This document shows positions 1-5,868 of a DNA stretch of 9,836 bases, piece by piece. The position numbers and the translations under genes are program-made. The notes beneath the pieces are model-generated. The model was not told the origin of the DNA. It made no database searches and was given only the letters and a program-made list of their open reading frames with translations. Source of the DNA: Microthrixaceae bacterium (GTDB taxonomy: Bacteria; Actinomycetota; Acidimicrobiia; Acidimicrobiales; Acidimicrobilacustridaceae); assembly GCA_947455015.1 (NCBI GenBank), contig CANGMY010000039.1:1-9836 (forward strand). The letters run 5' to 3'. The number at the start of each line of letters is the position of its first letter. Within the stretch, counting starts at the first letter, position 1.

Positions 1-793
1 CCAAGAAGGACCGCTCTCACACACTGCAGGGCATTCGCTGAATTACGAAGCGATGACAGGGGCGATCGGGTCGATCGGTTCTGAAGGGATGCCCCCGGTG
101 CCGATGTTGCAGGTCTTCGGTGATTTTGCCGGCGGAGGACTTCATCTGGCCTTTGGTGTGGTGTGCGCGCTCTTTGAGGCGCAGCGTTCGGGCAAGGGTC
201 AGGTCATCGATGCCGCCATGGTCGACGGCGTGATGTCGATCTTCCAAGTGTTTTATGGAATGACACGCACTGGTTTTCATACAGGCCCGGTCGGCACGAA
301 CCTTTTCGACGGCGGCGCGCCGTTCTACAACGTGTACGAAACGGCCGATGGGAAGCACGTCACCGTTGCACCGATCGAAGCGAAGTTCTACGCGCAACTT
401 TTGGACAAGCTCGGAATTGATCCCGCATCGCTTCCCGACCAAAACGACATGAATGGTTGGCCAGAGATTCGCGCGCGGTTCTCCGAAGTTTTCCGCACGA
501 AGACGCGCGATGAATGGTCAGCGCTCCTTGAAGGCACCGATGTTTGTTACGCGCCCGTACTTTCATTTGCCGAGGCTGAACAACACCCTCATAACGTTGC
601 GCGCGGCAACTTCGTTCCTGTCGAAGGTTCAGTGCCGCAATTGCTGCCCGCTCCGCGACTCAGCCGCACACCAGGTGAATTGCGTCCGACCTACGCCTAT
701 CCCGGTTGCGATACGCAAACAGTCCTCGCCGATTTTGGTGTGGGCGACGAAGAGATCCGCGCGCTCGCTGCAAACGGCGTTATTGCTTGGTAA
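1..793 (+). CDS. Alpha-methylacyl-CoA racemase / CaiB-BaiF CoA-transferase family III, 5'-truncated by window edge
   Basis: This is the C-terminal 263 residues of a CaiB/BaiF (family III CoA-transferase) protein; the reading frame is open to the window edge, with the first full codon at 2. Numbered from that codon, the sequence shows GHSLNYEA (His11), then GDFAGGG (Asp41) and the family-typical QRSGKGQVIDAAMVDG, followed by PIEAKFY (Glu126). In the characterised alpha-methylacyl-CoA racemase MCR of Mycobacterium tuberculosis, the His, the Asp and, by my recollection, this Glu are the catalytic residues, so the subgroup is more likely a racemase epimerising 2-methylacyl-CoA thioesters than a CoA-transferase. 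Roughly 100-120 N-terminal residues are missing compared with a usual length near 360. An internal ATG at 53 is not the start, because conserved sequence including the catalytic His lies before it. The enzyme would act in the cytosol in branched-chain fatty acid or sterol side-chain breakdown. Its stop (791-793) faces the stop of the next gene 6 nt away. Substrate is unknown. Confidence 0.9.
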   Translation, partial: QEGPLSHTAGHSLNYEAMTGAIGSIGSEGMPPVPMLQVFGDFAGGGLHLAFGVVCALFEAQRSGKGQVIDAAMVDGVMSIFQVFYGMTRTGFHTGPVGTNLFDGGAPFYNVYETADGKHVTVAPIEAKFYAQLLDKLGIDPASLPDQNDMNGWPEIRARFSEVFRTKTRDEWSALLEGTDVCYAPVLSFAEAEQHPHNVARGNFVPVEGSVPQLLPAPRLSRTPGELRPTYAYPGCDTQTVLADFGVGDEEIRALAANGVIAW

Positions 794-799
794 TTTCAG

Positions 800-2683
800 T
801 TAGCGCGAACCAATAGTTAGCCGCTCAAACCTCACGCTTCCAGACTCCGAGAACATCATCGTCTTCGGCGATGGGCACACTGCCGAATATCGCGTCGTCG
901 TGTTCGAAGCCGGCGGACAACTCACAATCAGCGGTGAGCCATCAAAAGCGCGTGGCTCCTGATACTGAACACCATCGAGGTGAATTTCGAATTGGTTGAG
1001 TGGTTTATAGACGAACTGAATTGCTCTGATAATCGATTCTGAAATCGATGACTTTGATCTGAACGTCGCCAGCACAATTTCGTTTGCTGCAACCCGCGGA
1101 ATTTCAATTTCTTGCCCCGCAGCGACTGAAACTGTCGCAATGTTCTCGGGTGCTCCACAAAGTTCGGCGTCCTTTCGCCACAACTCCCAGCGACCGGTGC
1201 TTTGCACCAACTGCCACGAGCACGTCAGCGCAAGCTGGTAACGAGGTGGCGTCCAGAGCGAAAGTCGATCGTTGATGTTCCTGACTTGATTCGCCTCAAT
1301 GAGGACAACTTCGTTTTCAGTCCGCCGATTAAGCGCGCTCGTATTCGCCTCATCAAGTTCTGGCGTATACGCCTGATAGGTCTGGAAGATCGGCACGGGA
1401 GCCCACCGGAGGCCGTATGCCCAAACCAACGTGGTTTCAAAGGGATCGACTTGAACAGAAGCGTCACGAAGATTGGCCAACATCTGATCGCTCAGTCCGT
1501 AGATCGCCTGCGCTCTTTGCCGGGCTTGGTCAGCCCCGTTCTCGAAGTGCGTCGTTGATGCCACCAAACGTGAGTTGTCCACCCAGACACCGAGGCGGGC
1601 AGGCCAGTCGTAGACGCCGCTCACGCTTCTGACTGCAGGACGCTGACCCATGAGGATGAACAATCCGACGATGACGGGAAGAGCGAGAAACACGAGATGA
1701 CGAACACGATTCTTCACGGGCGAAAGCAGCCAAATCCACAACGGCAAACACAACGCGTAGCCATCGAGTATTCGAAATTGCTCCTCTCGTACATATCCGG
1801 TCTTGAGAGCCGAATACAGCGTGAGCACGACAAGTAGCGAAGCAATGAGCTTGTGCGCAATCGACCACTGTTCATTCCGAATCATTCGAATGAGAAGTAC
1901 GACGGTTCCCGCACAAAAAACACAAAAGAGAAGAAGAGCTATCGGTTGTCCGAGGCTCATCGACATTGCAGAGGCGAAGCCCCCCACCACAGACACCGAA
2001 AGTCGTGTCCATTCGCTCACTCCAGTAAACGAACCTTCGGAAAGGACCCACAACAGAAGAAACCAACCAGCGAGTGAACCGAAGCACAGCGCGATTCGCT
2101 TTGAGCTGCGCCACCAGATTCCTGAGATCGCTACGAATCCCACGACAGCAAAGATTCCGATCGAGGCCTTTACTTGCATCGCGAGAGCAACAGGGAAGGC
2201 AAGAGCAACAACCGTTGGCCACGACTCGGTGATCCCACGAACCGAACGATCGAACAGCAACACGAAACTTCCGAAGATCCCAACCAGAAAGACTTCGGTG
2301 ATCGAGACCTGTGAAAGAAACGGGAGGACAACGAACACCAGCATCAGGACCGACGCGAGTTCCGAAATTGATCTACGGAGGAGTTTCCAGATCATCAGAA
2401 CCGCGAAGATCGATGCAGCGATTGCGAACAGAGCCGACATCACCATCAGCGTCCGGTCAATCACGATGTGAACCGTCAACCAACCCCACGGCCCATAGGT
2501 GAAATCGAGTTCCGACCCCCACTTCAGGTCATTCATACGACCCAGCAAAAGGCCTGTCCCCCAGCTTGGGTCGAGATTTACCGACGGGAACACATATGGG
2601 CGAGCGGCAATCAGGACTGCGGTGCTGGCAAGAAGCACTCCTCGGAGAACTGAGCGCGTTGCATTTCGATCGACCTCGACCAC
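800..2683 (-). CDS. Polytopic membrane protein of unknown function, GT-C-like layout
   Basis: I do not recognise a named function. The 627-residue product has about nine to eleven hydrophobic segments in its first 350 residues (for example 14-33, 79-101, 110-124, 130-145, 158-190, 197-214, 247-266, 278-292, 308-321, 329-346), then a mainly hydrophilic C-terminal part of about 280 residues. After the first membrane segment comes a striking stretch, LDPSWGTGLLLGR (37-49) and LDFTYGPWGWL (59-69). Further on is APVPIFQTYQAYTPEL (428-443). I recall similar 'DPSW..FTYGP' and 'PVFQSYSAYTP' stretches in uncharacterised bacterial membrane proteins. An acidic residue in the first outer loop followed by many helices resembles GT-C glycosyltransferases, but that is inference. 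Four cysteines (488, 509, 589, 603) in the C-terminal part could form disulfides outside the membrane. The start is GTG at 2681-2683, since an in-frame TAG lies two codons upstream; no clear Shine-Dalgarno precedes it. It reads in the same direction as the tRNA gene 70 nt upstream. Confidence 0.8.
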   Translation of the reverse strand: MVEVDRNATRSVLRGVLLASTAVLIAARPYVFPSVNLDPSWGTGLLLGRMNDLKWGSELDFTYGPWGWLTVHIVIDRTLMVMSALFAIAASIFAVLMIWKLLRRSISELASVLMLVFVVLPFLSQVSITEVFLVGIFGSFVLLFDRSVRGITESWPTVVALAFPVALAMQVKASIGIFAVVGFVAISGIWWRSSKRIALCFGSLAGWFLLLWVLSEGSFTGVSEWTRLSVSVVGGFASAMSMSLGQPIALLLFCVFCAGTVVLLIRMIRNEQWSIAHKLIASLLVVLTLYSALKTGYVREEQFRILDGYALCLPLWIWLLSPVKNRVRHLVFLALPVIVGLFILMGQRPAVRSVSGVYDWPARLGVWVDNSRLVASTTHFENGADQARQRAQAIYGLSDQMLANLRDASVQVDPFETTLVWAYGLRWAPVPIFQTYQAYTPELDEANTSALNRRTENEVVLIEANQVRNINDRLSLWTPPRYQLALTCSWQLVQSTGRWELWRKDAELCGAPENIATVSVAAGQEIEIPRVAANEIVLATFRSKSSISESIIRAIQFVYKPLNQFEIHLDGVQYQEPRAFDGSPLIVSCPPASNTTTRYSAVCPSPKTMMFSESGSVRFERLTIGSR

Positions 2684-2699
2684 GATCTAGCGCCTATTT

Positions 2700-2721
2700 C
2701 TTCCCCGAAGCACCGGGGGAG
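2700..2721. other. Hairpin between tRNA-Thr and the membrane protein gene
   Basis: An inverted repeat of CTTCCCCG and CGGGGGAG surrounds a 6-nt loop (2708-2713). It gives 8 pairs (one G-T) if read from +, and 5 plus 2 pairs around one mismatch if read from -, which is the direction of tRNA transcription. No T-rich tract follows on either strand, so it is not a textbook intrinsic terminator. It may help end or process the tRNA transcript, or may lie in the 5' leader of the membrane protein gene that starts 17 nt further on. Confidence 0.35.
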
Positions 2722-2753
2722 AATAACCGTTGTTCTAAGCGAAGCTTGCTGAG

Positions 2754-2826
2754 AGCCCGAGGAGGGAATCGAACCCTCGACATCCTGTTTACAAGACAGG
2801 TGCTCTGCCGACTGAGCTACCCGGGC
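2754..2826 (-). tRNA. tRNA-Thr (anticodon UGU)
   Basis: The minus strand folds into a full cloverleaf of 73 nt. The acceptor stem is GCCCGGG (2820-2826) with CTCGGGC (2755-2761), with one G-T pair. The D stem is GCTC/GAGC, and the anticodon stem is CCTGT/ACAGG with loop CTTGTAA. The T stem is GAGGG/CCCTC with loop TTCGATT. The anticodon TGT (2791-2793) reads ACA and other ACN threonine codons. The discriminator base is T, and CCA is not encoded (TCTC follows), so CCA must be added afterwards. The gene sits 49 nt after the stop of the lipoprotein gene on the same strand. I could not find a convincing promoter of its own in that gap, so it may be co-transcribed with the upstream operon. Confidence 0.96.
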
Positions 2827-2875
2827 GGAAACGGAGAGGCTAGGCGACGCGCCCGCACCGCTCCACACCGCACCA

Positions 2876-4066
2876 CTAGTTCGTTGGCGTCTTGGCGTTC
2901 GGTCCCGTCCATGTCGCATTGGCCACATTGTCGAGCCAGTTGTCGAGGGCGAGGTCGTTGACGTTGTCGTCAATGTTGTGGGTGCCCTGAGGCGGGAGGT
3001 CGTACCAGGTCTCACTCGGGCCGGATGCTGCGGCCCACGCATCGATCTCAGGCATTCCTTGTGTCGAGATGAGTACCAACGTGTCGAGGCCGCCGTAAGC
3101 GAAATACGCGGGCGGCAATGTGACGCCGTTGGTCTTCGCTGCCTTTGTGTAAGTAATCGGCGAAAACTGATTGACAACAGCCTCGTTGCACTGCGGCATG
3201 CCCGCCACATACGGCGGGTTCTGCAACGAGCAACCGAGGAGTGCCTCTTGTCCCGGAGGAGCAATTCCTCCAGCGAGGTACAGCGTGTTGAGATCACTCG
3301 GCGCCACCATGGCAATGACTCCGTCGAAAGAAAGTTTCACCTTCTTGAGATCAGAAGAAATCGTCGGATCGATGAATTGACCCGACGCTGCCGTCAGCGC
3401 TTCCATCAACGCGAGGTGTCCGCCTGCGGAACCACCCGAGATGATGAACGTCGACATATCAAGATCAAGTGCCTTCGCATTCGCAACGATGTATCTGATC
3501 GCGTGGTCAACGTCGTTCATCAATTGTGTCGCCCGAATTCCAGGACCTGACGTCGCCGTGGCCAATCGATAATCGATCGACACGATGTCCCAACCAGTTG
3601 ACAGTTGCGGCTTCAATTCGTCGAGGACACCATTCGCCGCGAGTTTGCTCAGTTGCACGAACTCCGCAGTTCGCTCTTGCGCTTCTTGCGCTTGCATAAT
3701 CGCGGACGTGTTCTGTTGCATCGAACCGCCCTCCCACGCACCACCGTGGACGTAAACGATCGTTCCCTGCGGATCGCCAGAGGACTGAAACACCTCAAGG
3801 TTCTGGTTTGGATCAGAGCCGTACGACACAACCTGCGGTGTCGAAGCGTCCGCCATGAGATCAGTTGCTTGCACTGGTGGTGTCCAGGCAGGGACCGAAA
3901 CAGGTGTATTCGGAACCGCGGTCGACGATGACGACGATGCAGAACCGGCCGTGGTGCTCGTCGACGAGGAATCTTTCGAACTGCACGCAACAACGAGCAC
4001 AAGGAACGACGAAGTCAGGACAACGGCAGCAAGGCGTCCGCGCTTTGACCAAAAATCCAACGACAT
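2876..4066 (-). CDS. Secreted lipoprotein alpha/beta hydrolase (esterase/lipase-like)
   Basis: The 396-residue product begins with a lipoprotein signal peptide: a basic n-region (KRGR, 8-11), a hydrophobic core and a lipobox VVAC with the lipidated cysteine at 28. A Ser/Thr/Ala-rich linker follows to about residue 50. The mature part is an alpha/beta hydrolase with the oxyanion-hole motif HGGAW (107-111), the nucleophile elbow GGSAGG (Ser213), and likely acid and base residues Asp328 (GGLDTL) and His363 (GTHNID). The DYRLA stretch (165-169) and the HGG motif place it near the hormone-sensitive-lipase/carboxylesterase type. It would sit anchored on the outer face of the membrane and hydrolyse an ester; the substrate cannot be read. 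About 25 extra residues, rich in Gln, Glu and Ala, lie between HGGAW and DYRLA. Start is ATG at 4066, 5 nt after the stop of the acyl-CoA synthetase gene, so the two are almost certainly one operon. The Shine-Dalgarno is weak, which fits translational coupling. Confidence 0.9.
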   Translation of the reverse strand: MSLDFWSKRGRLAAVVLTSSFLVLVVACSSKDSSSTSTTAGSASSSSSTAVPNTPVSVPAWTPPVQATDLMADASTPQVVSYGSDPNQNLEVFQSSGDPQGTIVYVHGGAWEGGSMQQNTSAIMQAQEAQERTAEFVQLSKLAANGVLDELKPQLSTGWDIVSIDYRLATATSGPGIRATQLMNDVDHAIRYIVANAKALDLDMSTFIISGGSAGGHLALMEALTAASGQFIDPTISSDLKKVKLSFDGVIAMVAPSDLNTLYLAGGIAPPGQEALLGCSLQNPPYVAGMPQCNEAVVNQFSPITYTKAAKTNGVTLPPAYFAYGGLDTLVLISTQGMPEIDAWAAASGPSETWYDLPPQGTHNIDDNVNDLALDNWLDNVANATWTGPNAKTPTN

Positions 4067-4071
4067 TCTTG

Positions 4072-5760
4072 CTAACTCAATTCCGCAGAGATCTCTGCTT
4101 CAAGTTCGTGCTTCAAAACTTTACCGGTGGCGTTGTAGGGAAGGGCATCGCGGAAGATGACATGAGTCGGAACCTTGTAACGCGAAAGCTCCTCACCCAC
4201 CCACGTCTTTACGCCGTCGCTATCAAGCGTCGAATCGGGCTTGAGAACGATAACTGCGGCAACTTCCTGACCAAGTTGATGATGCTGAACACCGACAACT
4301 GCGGCTTCAGCAACTTCGGGATGTTCCTCAAGACGATGTTCAATTTCGATCGGGTAGATGTTTTCGCCGCCGCGGATGATCATGTCGCGCATGCGACTTT
4401 CGAGATAGAGGACGCCATCTGCGATGCGGCCATAGTCGCCAGTTCGATACCAACGTCGTTCGTCAAGCGCTTTCGCCGAAGCTTCGGGATTGTCCCAATA
4501 GCCAAGGAACACAACCGCACCGCGAATGCATATTTCGCCAACTTCGCCGTCTTCCACGACTGTGTCGTTTTCATCACGAATCTCGAGTTCGCACATGGCT
4601 TCAACCGTGCCGACCGAAGCAGGCCATTCATTTATCGCAATGCCGCCCAAGCGAGAACCCGAACCAAGGGTCTCGCTCATGCCATACCCAACACCTAAGC
4701 GTGCTTGCGGCAACTTCTTCGCCATCAGACGAAGAAGTTCGGGTGAGTAGGTCGCGCCACCGCCGCCAACAACCGTGACGCTTGAGGTGTCGTATTTGTC
4801 GAAATCGGGATGCTCGAGCAAGCGCCAGAACTGCGTCGGCACTGCGCTCCAGCCGCCAACTGAGTGTTCCTGCGTCAGTTCCAGGTGCGTCGTTTCGCTC
4901 CACGCGCCAACTGGCGGGAATACCAACTTCGAACCTGTGTAATGCGCGGTGATCAACGGAACAACACCCGACACATGGAACAGGGGACCAACCATGATGC
5001 TTGAAGGCTGTTTGGGTGCGGGTGCACCATCCGCGGGAGCAGGTTGTGGCGCGAGCACTGCACCAACTGCGCCCGCAAGCGTGGCCGCGCTTGGGAAGTG
5101 AACAAAGTTGCGATGCGAAAGACATGCGCCCTTTGGTCGACCAGTCGTTCCACTGGTGAAGAGCAGCACCGCGGGATCGTCTTCGTCGATCTCAACTGTG
5201 GGAAGCGCAGGATCATCCGCACGAGCAGGACCGAGAAGATGATCAAGTTCGGAAAGATCGTGGACTTCGACGTCTTCAGGAAGTCCTGCTTCAAGCAGAC
5301 GCTTCATTCTCGGACCATCGGCAAAAACAAGACGGGGCTTCGACAGTTCGACGCCATGAAGTAACTCCGCTGGCGTCCACCAACCATTGAGGCTGGAAAC
5401 CACCGCGCCGCTCGCAAGTGTCGCCCACCAACCAATGACGTAGGACGCGACATTCGCTGACGCAAAGGCGACTCGATCGCCCTTCACGACACCCCGCTCC
5501 GCGAACCAGGCCGCAACGCGAGCCGTCGACGCCTGCACGTCGTTGAAGGTCAGCGTGATATCCGGGAAGACCAGATTGGGAAGATCGCCATGGCGAGCGG
5601 TGAAGGTGGTGAGGACCTCTCGGATATTGCCCAGGCGATTCTTGAAGACCTTGCACTCCACCCCAAGAACGGACTCGATCGCAATCTCAAAGGGTGCTCC
5701 GGGAGCAAAGAGAACGTCGGCTCCGGCCGGCGGTTCCCAGATCCATGTCGTTCCAGCCAT
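4072..5760 (-). CDS. Acyl-CoA synthetase (AMP-forming ligase, FadD-like)
   Basis: This 562-residue protein is a complete class I adenylate-forming enzyme. It carries the phosphate-binding motif TSGTTGRPKG (202-211), YGMSE (359-363), the ATP-ribose motif YRTGD (438-442), the hinge region RMRDMIIRGGENIYP (456-470), and the C-terminal catalytic lysine in NATGKVLK (Lys547). It would activate a carboxylic acid with ATP to an acyl-adenylate and then to a CoA thioester in the cytosol. The length and the Pro/Ala-rich loop at 235-254 are common in actinobacterial FadD-type ligases. Chain length or aromatic specificity cannot be read from sequence alone. Start is ATG at 5760, with a strong Shine-Dalgarno (GGGGGAG, 6 nt before the ATG). 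It is the first gene of a leftward operon with the lipoprotein hydrolase and is divergent from the molybdenum hydroxylase gene across 107 nt. This context suggests degradation of an externally released acid, which is inference. Confidence 0.93.
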   Translation of the reverse strand: MAGTTWIWEPPAGADVLFAPGAPFEIAIESVLGVECKVFKNRLGNIREVLTTFTARHGDLPNLVFPDITLTFNDVQASTARVAAWFAERGVVKGDRVAFASANVASYVIGWWATLASGAVVSSLNGWWTPAELLHGVELSKPRLVFADGPRMKRLLEAGLPEDVEVHDLSELDHLLGPARADDPALPTVEIDEDDPAVLLFTSGTTGRPKGACLSHRNFVHFPSAATLAGAVGAVLAPQPAPADGAPAPKQPSSIMVGPLFHVSGVVPLITAHYTGSKLVFPPVGAWSETTHLELTQEHSVGGWSAVPTQFWRLLEHPDFDKYDTSSVTVVGGGGATYSPELLRLMAKKLPQARLGVGYGMSETLGSGSRLGGIAINEWPASVGTVEAMCELEIRDENDTVVEDGEVGEICIRGAVVFLGYWDNPEASAKALDERRWYRTGDYGRIADGVLYLESRMRDMIIRGGENIYPIEIEHRLEEHPEVAEAAVVGVQHHQLGQEVAAVIVLKPDSTLDSDGVKTWVGEELSRYKVPTHVIFRDALPYNATGKVLKHELEAEISAELS

Positions 5761-5867
5761 TGCGTTCTCCCCCTACATATGAGTTACGTGATGGTTGTCG
5801 GGTTGAGGGCCCAACGCAACTACCTCGGACGCCGACCCGGAGCCCGCGCTCCCGGTAGCGTCCCGGC
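5761..5867. promoter_or_regulatory. Divergent intergenic promoter region
   Basis: These 107 nt separate two divergently transcribed operons, so at least one promoter for each must lie here or overlap the flanking genes. The leftward side has a good ribosome-binding site (GGGGGAG at 5767-5773 on -), but I found only poor -10/-35 matches for it. The rightward side has a possible leaderless promoter and the middle holds an imperfect dyad; both are listed separately. Confidence 0.6.
5794..5820. promoter_or_regulatory. Imperfect dyad, possible operator
   Basis: A bulged inverted repeat is centred on the palindrome GGGCCC (5807-5812). Around it lie GTT and AAC, then outer GTTG (5794-5797) and CAAC (5817-5820). 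It lies mid-way in the divergent region, where a shared regulator would bind, but the arms are short and interrupted and no regulator gene is in the window. It could also arise by chance. Confidence 0.22.
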
Positions 5868-5868
5868 A
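5832..5868 (+). promoter_or_regulatory. Possible leaderless promoter of the CoxL-like gene
   Basis: A TANNNT-type -10 element, TAGCGT, lies at 5856-5861, and exactly 6 nt follow before the ATG at 5868. If transcription begins at that A, the element spans -12 to -7. A weak -35 (CCGACC, 5832-5837; 3 of 6 matches to TTGACA) lies 18 nt upstream. No Shine-Dalgarno precedes this ATG. Leaderless mRNAs are common in Actinobacteria, so the geometry is credible. The -35 is poor and the assignment is inference. Confidence 0.35.

Noticed and set aside
781..815. Possible bidirectional terminator at the racemase/membrane protein junction (TATTG with CAATA, or TTGGT with ACCAA)
   Set aside because: Only 5 bp per stem with loops of 17-25 nt, no GC-rich core and no T tract.
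1803..2471. A 222-codon open frame on + opposite the membrane protein gene
   Set aside because: The protein is rich in Arg, Thr and Ser without any recognisable motif, and the opposite frame is a coherent membrane protein with helices and conserved stretches.
2827..2875. A dedicated promoter for tRNA-Thr (TAGCCT about 10 nt before the gene)
   Set aside because: No acceptable -35 element at a suitable distance; the match could be chance.
2611..3315. A 234-codon open frame on - covering the tRNA gene and the end of the lipoprotein gene
   Set aside because: It contains the typical false translation of a tRNA (VAQSAEHLSCKQDVEGS...) and overlaps the well-supported lipoprotein gene in another frame.
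3865..4698. A 277-codon open frame on + across the lipoprotein and ligase genes
   Set aside because: It runs antisense across two strongly supported genes and their junction, and shows no family motif.
5847..5860. Small hairpin CGCT/AGCG just before the CoxL-like start
   Set aside because: Only 4 bp around a 6-nt loop, and it overlaps the better-supported -10 candidate.
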